Of a stretch of 64,000 nucleotides of DNA, positions 54,786 to 63,542 are shown piece by piece. Source of the stretch: Ferrimonas sp. YFM. GTDB taxonomy: Bacteria > Pseudomonadota > Gammaproteobacteria > Enterobacterales > Shewanellaceae. The stretch spans positions 682,001 through 746,000 of the forward strand of contig NZ_AP027368.1 in assembly GCF_030296015.1 (NCBI RefSeq), read 5' to 3'. A model generated the notes under the pieces. It made no database searches and had not been told where the DNA came from. It saw nothing but the letters and a program-made list of their open reading frames with translations. Each line of letters begins with the position of its first letter. The first letter of the stretch is position 1. Position numbers and translations under genes: made by a program.

Positions 54786-56846
54786 GTGCTGCTCTCGTTT
54801 CGGCGCTGGTGGTTCAACGGCCACATCAATCTGGCGTTGCGCCTCAGTACCGCGGTGATGCTGTGGCTGGCGCTCGCCTGGACTCTGGACCTGTTCCTGT
54901 TGGGTCTGCTGTCGTTGTTGGCCCTGCCTTGCGTGTTTATCTCCGGCATAGATCAACCTTCACCGGGCTGGGGCAAGCGCCTGGCCTGGTCCATTCCCCT
55001 GCTCGGGGGCGTGGCACTGGTGTTTGGTGCCCTGGGCGCCTGGTGGCCCCCCTCGTTGATACCGGCCCTACTGGTGGCCGGTGTGCTGCTGACGACCCTG
55101 TCCGCCTTTGGTGAGCTGTCGGGCAGGACCGGGCTTGCCGCCCTGGTGATGGCGGCCATGTCCCAGGTGTCGGCCGGGGTGATCCCCGCCTGGCAGTTTG
55201 CCCTGGGTACCACTCTGGCGGCCCTGTGGGTGGTGCTGTTCTCCGACTGGTGGTTTCGAGCCCAGAGGGAGTACCCGCTGCGCCAGGCGCTCTCCCTGAG
55301 CTATCGGCGGCTGGCGGTGATCCTGGCCAGCCGGCTGCGTTGGCTGGAGGACCCGTCCCTGGGCGCCAGATTCGACCTGCCCCTGGCTGAGCAATTGGCC
55401 CTGGTTCGGCGCTATGTGGCGGTGGCCAAGTCCAGAAACCGCTTGACCCCAGAGCTGTATCAGGCGTTTGTGGCGGCGGTGGACTTGCAGGAGAGGCTGC
55501 AGGCGATTCCCAATCCCGAGCTCAGTCGCGCCCTGTTTGCCCAGCCTGGTGTGCTACCCGCCTATCGTTTGTGGGTGGCGGTGACCAGCCGGCGCCTGCG
55601 ACAGGTGGCGGATCACCTGATGACGGTCCAACCCATAGGGGAGGACCCCAGGTTGGCGGATGTGGAGCAGCAGTTGCTGACCGCCCTGACCCCATTGCAG
55701 AGAGGGCGCTTTGGCAGCATTGCCCCCTATTTTGTTTCCAATGCCAGGCGGATCAGTCGCTTGGCCCAGCGGGTGGCACCGCTCTACCGCCGGCCGATGA
55801 TCGGTCAGGAGCCGGTGATGGACCACTGGCAGCGATGGCGGCAACACCTGAGCTGGTCCTCGCCCATTTTCCGCGGTGCGGTGCGCCAGGGGTTGCTGCT
55901 GGCAACGACCATGGGGATCATCCAGTACTTTGACCTGGATAAGGGATACTGGGCGCTGCTCTCGGTGCTGCTGGTGGTCCGCGGGGGCATAGTGGATACC
56001 CGTCAGCGGGCCTGGCAGAGGATCTGGGGCACCCTGGTGGGCCTGGGTCTGGCGGCCAGTGCCCTGTCCCTGGGACTGACCGGTAACTGGGCCCTGGCCC
56101 TGGGGCTGGTGCTGGTACCGCCAACCCTCTCCCTGATCCCTGTGCATCACGGATACTCCTGCACCCTGGGCACCATCATCTTGATCATGGTGTTTGAATA
56201 CATCGCCGGGCAGGGGATGTCGGTGATGCCCCTGCGTCTGCTGGAGACAGTGATTGGCTGTGCCGTGGTACTGCTGGGGTATCGATATCTGTGGCCGCAG
56301 TGGCAGGGCGGTCGGCAGGCCGAGCTGAGGCGACAGGCGATAGGGCGACTGAATCACTATCTGTTGCTGGTGCTGTCGGTGTTTGAGGGGCAGCAGGTCT
56401 CCTCCTTGTCTCTGGCTCGGGCGCGGCGCCACACCTATGAGCAAGGGGTGGCCCTGACCAGCAGCTTCGAACAGATGCGTCAGGAGCCCAGCTACAGCCG
56501 CCATCGTGACTCTGCTGAGTTGATTCGTCTCTATAAGGAGACTCAATCCCACCTCAACGCCCTGGCCCCGGCTGCGCGACGTGGTACTCAGTTGACTGAG
56601 GAGCAGTCCCAGAGCGCCCACCGGGTGCTGACCGGGGCGGTGGCCGCCCTGGAGCGCGCGTTGGAGGGGCAGGGCAGTGGTCAATGGCCTGAGTCAGTTG
56701 AGCAGGAGCGGCAGAGGCTGTACCGGCTGGTGGAGGAGGGCAGAGTCGACAGGACCGGCTTTGTGCTCTATCAGCTCAACCTGATTGCCGAACGTTACCA
56801 GCAGATGCTGGCCATTGCCGCCAGGCCGGCACCGGATAAACACTAG
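54786..56846 (+). CDS. YccS/YhfK-like FUSC family membrane protein
   Basis: Inner-membrane protein of 686 residues with two blocks of membrane segments (about 15-155 and 385-510) separated by a soluble helical region, and a C-terminal helical domain. This is the FUSC/YccS layout, related to aromatic acid exporters such as AaeB. GTG start right after the ubiF stop, weak RBS. Likely co-transcribed with ubiF; substrate unknown. Confidence 0.8.
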   Translation: MLLSFRRWWFNGHINLALRLSTAVMLWLALAWTLDLFLLGLLSLLALPCVFISGIDQPSPGWGKRLAWSIPLLGGVALVFGALGAWWPPSLIPALLVAGVLLTTLSAFGELSGRTGLAALVMAAMSQVSAGVIPAWQFALGTTLAALWVVLFSDWWFRAQREYPLRQALSLSYRRLAVILASRLRWLEDPSLGARFDLPLAEQLALVRRYVAVAKSRNRLTPELYQAFVAAVDLQERLQAIPNPELSRALFAQPGVLPAYRLWVAVTSRRLRQVADHLMTVQPIGEDPRLADVEQQLLTALTPLQRGRFGSIAPYFVSNARRISRLAQRVAPLYRRPMIGQEPVMDHWQRWRQHLSWSSPIFRGAVRQGLLLATTMGIIQYFDLDKGYWALLSVLLVVRGGIVDTRQRAWQRIWGTLVGLGLAASALSLGLTGNWALALGLVLVPPTLSLIPVHHGYSCTLGTIILIMVFEYIAGQGMSVMPLRLLETVIGCAVVLLGYRYLWPQWQGGRQAELRRQAIGRLNHYLLLVLSVFEGQQVSSLSLARARRHTYEQGVALTSSFEQMRQEPSYSRHRDSAELIRLYKETQSHLNALAPAARRGTQLTEEQSQSAHRVLTGAVAALERALEGQGSGQWPESVEQERQRLYRLVEEGRVDRTGFVLYQLNLIAERYQQMLAIAARPAPDKH

Positions 56847-56857
56847 AGATCAGACAG

Positions 56858-56885
56858 GGCCCGCACAGAAGCGGGCCTTTTTTTT
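56858..56885 (+). terminator. Terminator of ubiF-FUSC operon
   Basis: Stem GGCCCGC (56858-56864) / GCGGGCC (56871-56877), loop ACAGAA, followed by eight T or more. Confidence 0.88.
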
Positions 56886-56950
56886 GGCAAAGGCTGAGAT
56901 CTCTTGCGCTTAGACCGCTGACAGCAAAGCCCACTGCCTCCTGCTGGTGC

Positions 56951-57363
56951 GAAGCCGGGGAGCGCCGGGATCAAAAAAGCCCGCTCGAGAGCAGGCTTTT
57001 TCTTTTTTATGGCTGGGCAGCAGGGCGTAATGGCCTTTGGTGGGGGCAACACGCCCTTGGGTTCGGACCTAGGGTAGACGCCGGGATCAAAAAAGCCCGC
57101 TCGAAAGCAGGCTTTTTCTTTGTATGGCTGGGCTACCCGGTTCGTACCTGGGGTAGACGCCGGGATCAAAAAAACCTGCTGAAGAGCAGGTTTTAATGAA
57201 GATGGCTGGGCTACCCGGTTCGGGCCTGGGAGTAGATGCCGGGATCAAAAAAGCCCGCTCGAAAGCAGGCTTTTTCTTTTTTTATGGCTGGGCTACCAGT
57301 TTTGAACCTGGGGGTAGACGCCGGGATCAAAAAAACCTGCTGAAGAGCAGGTTTTAATGAAGA
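56951..57363 (-). repeat. Array of tRNA-Gln 3'-half remnants alternating with terminator hairpins
   Basis: Downstream of the last tRNA-Gln on the minus strand lie 3' halves of tRNA-Gln (anticodon stem 3' strand, T-arm, acceptor 3' strand, CCA) at 57285-57330, 57203-57248, 57125-57170 and, with an insertion of about 35 bases, 57010-57091. A fifth stub lies near 56951-56977. Between them sit hairpins of two kinds: AACCTGCT-GAAG-AGCAGGTT (57334-57353, 57173-57192) and AGCCCGCT-CGAA/CGAG-AGCAGGCT (57252-57271, 57094-57113, 56978-56997), all with A and T flanks. The kinds alternate, giving a 161-bp dimer period. Confidence 0.85.
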
Positions 57364-57438
57364 TGGCTGGGCTACCAGGATTCGAACCTGGGAATGGCGG
57401 GATCAAAACCCGCTGCCTTACCGCTTGGCGATAGCCCA
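57364..57438 (-). tRNA. tRNA-Gln (anticodon TTG)
   Basis: 75 nt with CCA. Acceptor TGGGCTA / TAGCCCA, anticodon stem AGCGGG...CCCGC with loop containing TTG, T-arm CCAGGTTCGAATCCTGG. Last intact tRNA of the operon. Identical in sequence to the two other tRNA-Gln copies here. Confidence 0.96.
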
Positions 57439-57525
57439 ACAAATTGTGTCATGGGTGCCTGAGGCAACCACTTTTTAATGGAAGGAGTCTCGGGGAAACC
57501 CGTTATCTCTAGCCATTGTTTAATA

Positions 57526-57600
57526 TGGCTGGGCTACCAGGATTCGAACCTGGGAATGGCGGGATCAAAACCCGCTGCCTTACCGCTTGGCGATAGCCCA
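57526..57600 (-). tRNA. tRNA-Gln (anticodon TTG)
   Basis: 75 nt with CCA, identical to the copy at 57364-57438; 87 bases separate them. Confidence 0.96.
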
Positions 57601-57611
57601 ACTGAATTAAA

Positions 57612-57696
57612 TGGTGCGGGAGGAGAGACTTGAACTCTCACACCTTGCGATACCAGAACCTAAATCTGGCGCGTCTACCAATTCCGCCACTCCCGC
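57612..57696 (-). tRNA. leuW: tRNA-Leu (anticodon TAG)
   Basis: 85 nt class II tRNA with CCA and long variable arm (ATCGCAAGGTGT). Acceptor GCGGGAG / CTCCCGC; anticodon loop in CCAGATTTAGGTTCTGG. Very similar to E. coli leuW, which lies in the same Met-Leu-Gln type operon. Confidence 0.96.
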
Positions 57697-57729
57697 ACAG
57701 GAGTTATGTCGTTGCGGGCAACGAAATAA

Positions 57730-57806
57730 TGGTGGCTATGGCGGGACTTGAACCTGCGACCCCAGCATTATGAGTGCTGTGCTCTAACCAGCTGAGCTAC
57801 ATAGCC
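57730..57806 (-). tRNA. tRNA-Met (elongator, anticodon CAT)
   Basis: 77 nt with CCA. Acceptor GGCTATG / CATAGCC fully paired; anticodon loop CTCATAA; T-arm GCAGGTTCAAGTCCCGC. The paired 1-72 position and lack of three GC pairs in the anticodon stem mark it as elongator, not initiator. Confidence 0.95.
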
Positions 57807-57814
57807 ACGAAAAA

Positions 57815-57889
57815 TGGCTGGGCTACCAGGATTCGAACCTGGGAATGGCGGGATCAAAACCCGCTGCCTTACCGCTTGGCGATAGCCCA
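57815..57889 (-). tRNA. tRNA-Gln (anticodon TTG)
   Basis: 75 nt with CCA, identical to the other two tRNA-Gln genes. Eight bases after (in transcription before) tRNA-Met at 57730. Confidence 0.96.
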
Positions 57890-57940
57890 ACAGATGAAAA
57901 CAAACGTTAAGAGAGATCTCTATCCATCTCAAAAAGGTGA

Positions 57941-58010
57941 TGGTAGCTGCGGCGGGAGTTGAACTGCGACACTTCAGTATTAGCTGAGTGCTGCGCTCTT
58001 TCCTGCGCTA
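57941..58010 (-). pseudogene. Degenerate tRNA-Met
   Basis: Clearly related to the tRNA-Met at 58032-58108 (shared GTAGCT-CGGCGGGA-TTGAAC and GAGTGCTG-GCTCT), but the T-arm has lost a base, the CAT anticodon is changed to CTAATA-like sequence, and the D-arm and 5' acceptor strand are gone. It should not fold into a tRNA. Probably a decayed tandem duplicate. Confidence 0.8.
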
Positions 58011-58031
58011 AAAACCAACCCTTCAAAAAGA

Positions 58032-58108
58032 TGGTAGCTACGGCGGGACTTGAACCTGCGACCCCAGCATTATGAGTGCTGTGCTCTAACCAGCTGAGCT
58101 ACGTAGCC
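58032..58108 (-). tRNA. tRNA-Met (elongator, anticodon CAT)
   Basis: 77 nt with CCA, first tRNA of the operon. Acceptor GGCTACG pairs with CGTAGCT, leaving a G1-U72 wobble, unlike the other Met copy. Otherwise standard elongator Met. Confidence 0.94.
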
Positions 58109-58148
58109 ATCGTTTTGTTTTCTCTCCCCATCGTGGGAAGCGGGGCGT

Positions 58149-58177
58149 ATTATGCGTAGAACCGCGGATTGGGTCAA
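58149..58177 (-). promoter_or_regulatory. Sigma-70 promoter of the tRNA operon
   Basis: Read on the minus strand: TTGACC (58172-58177), 17-base spacer, CATAAT (58149-58154), followed by the GC-rich discriminator ACGCCCCGC. 40 bases before the first tRNA. Confidence 0.82.
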
Positions 58178-58320
58178 CCGCTTTTTTCCACGGATTTGGG
58201 CCCGCAAGCATCGTTCGACTGCAAAATGAGCGATTCGGTTTTCCCCTGGTCGGGTAGCGAATGCTCCTTAACCAGACGGGCCACCGAAACAGAGGGAAAG
58301 TGTAGCTGAGGTTTGCCGGG

Positions 58321-58353
58321 AAAAAAGAAACGCCCCGCAGGTGCGGGGCGTTT
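58321..58353 (-). terminator. Terminator of pth-ychF
   Basis: Stem AAACGCCCCGCA (58328-58339) / TGCGGGGCGTTT (58342-58353). On the minus strand it is followed by CTTTTTT, 26 bases after the ychF stop. Confidence 0.9.
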
Positions 58354-58378
58354 AATCTGTCTGTGTCAGACGGGATGG

Positions 58379-59470
58379 TTAGACGTTAAACAGGAAGTGG
58401 ATAACGTCGCCGTCTTTTACGATGTAGTCTTTACCTTCGGAGCGCTTCTTGCCCGCTTCCTTGGCGGCGTTTTCGCCACCCAGCTCGACGTAGTCATCGT
58501 AGGCGATCACTTCGGCGCGGATGTAGCCACGCTCGAAATCGGTGTGGATCTTACCCGCCGCCTGGGGACCGGTGGCGCCCACAGGGATGGTCCAGGCACG
58601 CACCTCTTTCACCCCGGCGGTGAAGTAGGTTTGCAGGTCCAGCAGCTCGTAACCGGAGCGAATCACCCGGTTCAGGCCGGGCTCTTCGATGCCCAGATCC
58701 GCCATGAACTCGTCACGCTCTTCGTCGTCCAGTTCGGCGATCTCCGCTTCGATCTCGGCGCAAACGGCAACGACTACGGCGTTCTCTTTGGAGGCGATCT
58801 CGCGAACCTTATCCAGATAGGGGTTATTCTCGAAGCCGTCGTCGTTGACGTTGGCGATGTACATGGTGGGCTTCAATGTCAGCAGGCCCATGTAGTCGAT
58901 CGCTTTCTTCTCGTTGGCGTCCAGCTCGACGGAGCGGGCCATGCCACCCTCTTCCAGAGTCGGCTTAATCTTGTCCAGTACGGTGATCTCGAACTTGGCG
59001 TCCTTATCGCCGCCCTTGGCGCGCTTGCCCAAACGCAGCAGGGCGCGCTCAACGGCGTCCAGATCGGCCAGGGCCAGCTCGGTGTTGATCACCTCAATGT
59101 CGGCCGCAGGATCGACGCCGCCAGCCACGTGAACGATGTTGTCGTTCTCGAAGCAGCGTACCACGTGACCGATGGCATCGGTTTCACGGATATTGGCCAG
59201 GAACTTGTTACCCAGACCTTCACCCGTGGAGGCACCCTTCACCAGACCGGCGATGTCCACGAACTCCATGGTGGTGGGCAGCACCCGCTGAGGGTTGACG
59301 ATCTTGGCCAGAGCATCCAGGCGGCTGTCCGGCACAGGTACCACACCGGTGTTTGGTTCGATGGTACAGAAGGGGAAGTTGGCCGCTTCGATACCGGCTT
59401 TGGTCAGTGCATTGAAGAGAGTGGACTTGCCCACGTTAGGCAGGCCGACGATTCCGCATTTAAAACCCAT
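58379..59470 (-). CDS. ychF: Ribosome-binding ATPase YchF
   Basis: Obg-family P-loop protein with ATP preference, binding 70S ribosomes and involved in stress responses. 363 residues, the E. coli length: G1 GLPNVGKST at 9-17, [10 protein letters not shown] (G3 region), and a C-terminal TGS domain ending DVIHFLFNV. Follows pth by 24 bases, the usual pair. Confidence 0.96.
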   Translation of the reverse strand: MGFKCGIVGLPNVGKSTLFNALTKAGIEAANFPFCTIEPNTGVVPVPDSRLDALAKIVNPQRVLPTTMEFVDIAGLVKGASTGEGLGNKFLANIRETDAIGHVVRCFENDNIVHVAGGVDPAADIEVINTELALADLDAVERALLRLGKRAKGGDKDAKFEITVLDKIKPTLEEGGMARSVELDANEKKAIDYMGLLTLKPTMYIANVNDDGFENNPYLDKVREIASKENAVVVAVCAEIEAEIAELDDEERDEFMADLGIEEPGLNRVIRSGYELLDLQTYFTAGVKEVRAWTIPVGATGPQAAGKIHTDFERGYIRAEVIAYDDYVELGGENAAKEAGKKRSEGKDYIVKDGDVIHFLFNV

Positions 59471-59494
59471 GATGGAAAACCTTTCTGTTTACGC

Positions 59495-60091
59495 TCAGGC
59501 CGGCTCGGCCTTGAATGTATGGAGTCGATTCATTGCTTTGGTGATGCCGTCTTTGAGCAGGATGTCGATGCAGCGGGACGCTTCGTCCACTGCTTCATCC
59601 ATGGCGCGCTGCTCGGCAGCGGGCGCCTTGCCCAGTACGTAACCACTTACTCTGTTTCTATCGCCCGGGTGGCCGATGCCGATGCGCAGGCGGTAGAACT
59701 CTTTGTTGTTGCCCAGTTTGCTGATGGTGTCTTTCAGGCCGTTGTGACCGCCGTGGCCGCCGCCCTTTTTCAGGCGGGCAACGCCGGGGGGCAGGTCCAG
59801 CTCATCGTGAACCACCAGGATCTGCTCCGGGGCCAGGCCATAGAAGTTGGCCATGGCACCAATGGCTTTGCCGGAGAGATTCATAAAGGTGGTGGGGATC
59901 AGCAGGCGCAGATCGGCGCTTCCCTGTTGAATTCGGCCTGTGAGTCCAAAGAACTTGCTCTCCGCCTTGAGGGTGATGCCGTGCATGCGGGCCAGTTCCT
60001 CCACCAGCCAGGCGCCGGCGTTGTGACGGGTTTTGCTGTATTCCGGCCCTGGATTGGCCAGGCCGACGATCAACTTAATGTCGTTACTCAC
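59495..60091 (-). CDS. pth: Peptidyl-tRNA hydrolase
   Basis: Recycles tRNA from peptidyl-tRNA released in aborted translation. 198 residues from a GTG at 60091 ([20 protein letters not shown]). The upstream 49 codons of the same frame have no family match. Catalytic His23 in [21 protein letters not shown] and [11 protein letters not shown] are conserved. RBS weak. Confidence 0.94.
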   Translation of the reverse strand: MSNDIKLIVGLANPGPEYSKTRHNAGAWLVEELARMHGITLKAESKFFGLTGRIQQGSADLRLLIPTTFMNLSGKAIGAMANFYGLAPEQILVVHDELDLPPGVARLKKGGGHGGHNGLKDTISKLGNNKEFYRLRIGIGHPGDRNRVSGYVLGKAPAAEQRAMDEAVDEASRCIDILLKDGITKAMNRLHTFKAEPA

Positions 60092-60256
60092 TGTCTTTTG
60101 GACTCTTTTAACTAGTAAATCTTGGGAGGTGCCTGGAAAAGGGAACCGAACCCTTCCACCTTCAGTTGTTGACCCTGCCGTGGCGTGGCCTGGGGGCAAA
60201 GGCAGCGCAGTGTACCACTTTGACCCCGGTGTTCTCAATTTATCGCCAGAGGCAAC

Positions 60257-60283
60257 GAAAAAGCGCGGCCATTGGCCGCGCTT
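60257..60283 (-). terminator. Terminator of the 5'-nucleotidase gene
   Basis: Stem AAGCGCGGCC (60261-60270) / GGCCGCGCTT (60274-60283). On the minus strand it is followed by TTTTTCG, 22 bases after the stop. Confidence 0.88.
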
Positions 60284-60304
60284 ATTCAGTCAATCAGCGT
60301 GAGC

Positions 60305-62239
60305 TTAGTCGCCCGCTTTCTTAACTGGATCGTCCTGCTTCAGGCCATCAGGGGCAATAAAGGTCAGGCCTGTAGGCAGCTGAACCAGTTGCTCTCCGTT
60401 GGCTTCCATCATCTCAACGTATTCAATCATGGACTCGTTGTCGATGAAGCCAGATTTAACCATGGGCGCCTGGTTGCGCTCAGCGAAGATGGCGTAACCG
60501 TCTTTGCCGCCGGCGATGTAGGCGTTAGTGGCGATCTTGTATACCTTCTCATCTTCAATGTCGACACAGCTATTGGCAGCAACGCCACCTGGACATACCT
60601 GCAGGCCTTCAATCTGCTCACCCGCAGTGGCTTTACCGTTGAAGGTGTACTGAACGTTGGCTGTGGTGGGGAAGGCACCGCTGGAGGTGGTGATAGAGTA
60701 GTTGATGGTGCTGTCCAGCAGATCGCGTACGTCTTTACCCTTCAGCTCAACGATGGCCAATTCATTGTTGAAGTAGAGCAGGGAGCCGATGATGTAACCG
60801 GCGGTCAGCCCGTTTTCGCCTGCGGCGATGTTGTCACGGACACCACCGGTGTTGGTGATGGCCATGTCAATGTTGTAGCCGTGCTTGTTCAGCTTCCAAA
60901 CCATGGATGCGGCCACATGCGCTCCGGCTTCAGAACCGGTAGTCGGCAGAGAGGCGGCAAACTTGGCTTGGCCTGGGATACGGGTGTGATCCAGGCTCTT
61001 GGAGTCTACTGGGTCGTTGGCGTCATTAACCTGACCTACGACTTTGGCCTTCAGTTTTTCAACTTCAGGTGCATATTCGGTGTCGATCATCAGGCGCATC
61101 AGAGGATCTTCAGGAGAGATGGCAATGTTGTCCTGCTCACCAACAAAGCTTTCCACGGCACCCTGGTGCTCGTCGGTCAGCGCGATGCGGTTTTTGCCGT
61201 CATATTTATGAGCGAAGTTGTTGTCGATAAGCAGGGTGTTGTGGCCACCACAGTTGCTGACGGCACCCTTGGCGAAGTCAACTTTAACCTGACCAACAGC
61301 TTGAGCGTATTGCCCAGCTTGTACCACACAGGTTTTACCTAAGCCATCAGGGTTGGTGACAATCTGTGCGTAATCCACTTCGGCGTCACCGTGGCCCAGG
61401 CCGATGTTGGTGAAATCACCCAGCAGAGTGTGGGAATGACCGCCTACGATCAGGTCGATGCCGTTGACGTTTTCAGCAACCTTCATGTCACGATCAACAC
61501 CGATGTGGCTGACCATGATGATCTGCTCGACGCCTTTTTTCTTCAGCTCGTCGACGGTCGCCTGAGCGGAGGCAACTTCCTTTTCAAACACCAGGTCTTC
61601 GCCCGGAGAGGAGATGGTTGGCATATCTTCCAGAACCAAGCCGAACACACCTACGGCAATACCGTCAAACTCTTTGATGATGTATGGCTTCAGGTTGTCC
61701 AGTTTGGACATGTCGCTGTCCTTGCTGGTGTCCATGTTGGCGGCCAGAACAGGGAAGTTGACGTTGTTGACGAAGTCAATCAGCGCTGCATTGCCCAGAT
61801 CGAATTCGTGGTTACCCACTGCCATGGCGTCCAGACCCATGTCGCTCAGCAGTCGGGCGTTACCTTTACCTTGAAGCTGATTGAAGTACAGGGAGCCCTG
61901 GAAGGCATCACCGCCATGCAGGGCCAGGAAAGGCGTGTTTGCTTGGCCCGCCTGATAGCGTGCTTCGGCAAGCTTTGCGGCAATTCTTGGGTAGCCGCCT
62001 ACGTCAGAACGTACGGAGAATTCATCCAGGCCATCATGGTCACTGTCGTGTTCGATGTGGGCGGTGAAGTCCAGGCTGGTCGCATCGAAGTTAGAGTGAG
62101 TGTCGTTAATGTGAGCGACGATAAGGGAGAAGTTGTCAGGAGTGGTGTAGCTGGGACCGTTGTCGTTGTCGGAGTCAGAACAGGCAGACAGGGCTGCCAG
62201 CAGGGAGACCGCGATCAGGGATTTTTGCAATTTCATCAT
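60305..62239 (-). CDS. Lipoprotein 5'-nucleotidase / UshA-like metallophosphoesterase
   Basis: Surface or periplasmic nucleotide-degrading enzyme by family. 644 residues: signal peptide with lipobox LSAC (Cys20), Asp/Ser-rich linker, calcineurin-like domain (38-330) with VAHINDTHS, GGDAFQGS, AVGNHEFDLGN and GGHSHTLLG metal-site blocks, then the 5_nucleotid_C domain (about 390-600). Start MMK or MK cannot be decided. Flanked by terminators, so monocistronic; a CRP-like palindrome lies upstream. E. coli UshA is not a lipoprotein. Confidence 0.88.
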   Translation of the reverse strand: MMKLQKSLIAVSLLAALSACSDSDNDNGPSYTTPDNFSLIVAHINDTHSNFDATSLDFTAHIEHDSDHDGLDEFSVRSDVGGYPRIAAKLAEARYQAGQANTPFLALHGGDAFQGSLYFNQLQGKGNARLLSDMGLDAMAVGNHEFDLGNAALIDFVNNVNFPVLAANMDTSKDSDMSKLDNLKPYIIKEFDGIAVGVFGLVLEDMPTISSPGEDLVFEKEVASAQATVDELKKKGVEQIIMVSHIGVDRDMKVAENVNGIDLIVGGHSHTLLGDFTNIGLGHGDAEVDYAQIVTNPDGLGKTCVVQAGQYAQAVGQVKVDFAKGAVSNCGGHNTLLIDNNFAHKYDGKNRIALTDEHQGAVESFVGEQDNIAISPEDPLMRLMIDTEYAPEVEKLKAKVVGQVNDANDPVDSKSLDHTRIPGQAKFAASLPTTGSEAGAHVAASMVWKLNKHGYNIDMAITNTGGVRDNIAAGENGLTAGYIIGSLLYFNNELAIVELKGKDVRDLLDSTINYSITTSSGAFPTTANVQYTFNGKATAGEQIEGLQVCPGGVAANSCVDIEDEKVYKIATNAYIAGGKDGYAIFAERNQAPMVKSGFIDNESMIEYVEMMEANGEQLVQLPTGLTFIAPDGLKQDDPVKKAGD

Positions 62240-62320
62240 ACTGGATACTCGATTGATTTATTTTATGAGTTTTCCGCCATCTTGGCTGGTGGGAAGGTAT
62301 CACTAATGGCGATCACGCTT

Positions 62321-62338
62321 GGGTGATCCAGATCACGC
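62321..62338. promoter_or_regulatory. CRP-like binding site upstream of the nucleotidase
   Basis: GTGATCCAGATCAC (62323-62336) has the GTGA-N6-TCAC core of the CRP consensus with a near-perfect dyad, 84 bases upstream of the nucleotidase start. The flanking positions (GG and GC) fit less well. The rest of 62240-62480 shows no gene. Confidence 0.5.
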
Positions 62339-62481
62339 CAGCAAGAATTTCGAAACACCAATGTATCATTACAGTATTGTGACAATCATTCGGTCTTGTT
62401 GCTGAGCCGAATTACTTGGCGAAATGTGCGCATAAGATCGCAATGGGAAAGGTGGCTGAATAATATTTTTGTAGATAAAAG

Positions 62482-62512
62482 AAAAAAGGCGTTCCTGAGG
62501 AACGCCTTTTTT
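62482..62512 (-). terminator. Terminator of prs
   Basis: Stem AAAAAAGGCGTTCC (62482-62495) / GGAACGCCTTTTTT (62499-62512), loop TGA. 23 bases after the prs stop. Confidence 0.92.
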
Positions 62513-62534
62513 GGGATAGAGACTTGCGAGCGGA

Positions 62535-63482
62535 TTAGTGCTCGAACATCGCAGAGATGGACTCTTCGTTGCTGACTCGGCGGATGGCTTCGGCCATCAC
62601 GGAGGACATGGTCAGCTGGGTCACCTTACCGGTGGCACGCATCTCTTCGGACAGGGGGATGGTGTCGGTGACGATCACTTCATCGATCACGGAGTTGGTG
62701 ATGTTCTGCGGGGCGTTGCCGGAGAAAACAGGGTGGGTGGCGTAGGCGAATACGCGACGGGCACCACGCTCTTTCAGGGCTTCGGCGGCCTTACACAGGG
62801 TGCCACCGGTGTCGATCATGTCATCAACGATGATGCAGTCACGGTCCTGAACGTCACCGATGATGTGCATCACCTGAGACACGTTGGCACGGGGGCGACG
62901 CTTGTCGATGATGGCCAGGTCGGTGTCGTCCAGCAGTTTGGCGACGGCACGGGCACGCACTACACCACCGATGTCCGGGGAAACCACCACGGGGTTATCC
63001 AGATTCTTGGCACGCATATCTTCCAGCAGCACGGGGCTGCCGAATACGTTGTCCACGGGCACATCGAAGAAGCCCTGAATCTGCTCGGCGTGCAGGTCAC
63101 AGGTCAGCACGCGGTCAACGCCTACGCTGGACAGGAAGTCAGCCACAACCTTGGCGGTGATTGGCACACGGGCAGAGCGAACACGACGGTCCTGACGGGC
63201 GTAGCCGAAGTAGGGGATCACGGCGGTGATACGGCCAGCTGAGGCGCGGCGCAGGGCATCCACCATCACCACCAGTTCGATCAGGTTGTCGTTGGTAGGA
63301 GCACAGGTGGACTGAATAATGAAGACATCAGCACCACGAACGTTCTCGTTGATCTGGACGCTGATTTCGCCATCGGAGAAACGACCTACGTCGGCCTCGC
63401 CCAGGGAGCAGTAGAGACGGTTGGCAATACGCTGGGCCAGTTCAGGAGTCGCGTTGCCGGCAAAGAGCTTGATGTCGGGCAC
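62535..63482 (-). CDS. prs: Ribose-phosphate pyrophosphokinase
   Basis: Makes PRPP for purine, pyrimidine, His, Trp and NAD synthesis (feeding NadD-dependent NAD). 315 residues, collinear with E. coli Prs from a GTG start, with GAGG upstream. Conserved [23 protein letters not shown] and the PRPP loop [13 protein letters not shown]. Follows ispE by 60 bases, the usual ispE-prs order. Confidence 0.97.
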   Translation of the reverse strand: MPDIKLFAGNATPELAQRIANRLYCSLGEADVGRFSDGEISVQINENVRGADVFIIQSTCAPTNDNLIELVVMVDALRRASAGRITAVIPYFGYARQDRRVRSARVPITAKVVADFLSSVGVDRVLTCDLHAEQIQGFFDVPVDNVFGSPVLLEDMRAKNLDNPVVVSPDIGGVVRARAVAKLLDDTDLAIIDKRRPRANVSQVMHIIGDVQDRDCIIVDDMIDTGGTLCKAAEALKERGARRVFAYATHPVFSGNAPQNITNSVIDEVIVTDTIPLSEEMRATGKVTQLTMSSVMAEAIRRVSNEESISAMFEH

Positions 63483-63542
63483 AGTATTAACCTCAGGCTA
63501 GGCTTATTTTGTTTTGGATGTGGAGTCGCTGGTTGCTGCTCT

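Noticed and set aside
56951-57363. CRISPR array in the hairpin/tRNA fragment region
   Set aside because: The repeated parts are identifiable tRNA-Gln 3' halves and terminators, with two alternating hairpin types and no unique spacers.
56951-57363. Additional intact tRNA genes
   Set aside because: The D-arm half and 5' acceptor strand are absent in all copies.
57774-57962. 62-codon frame in the tRNA operon
   Set aside because: It translates tRNA-Met and tRNA-Gln sequence on the wrong strand.
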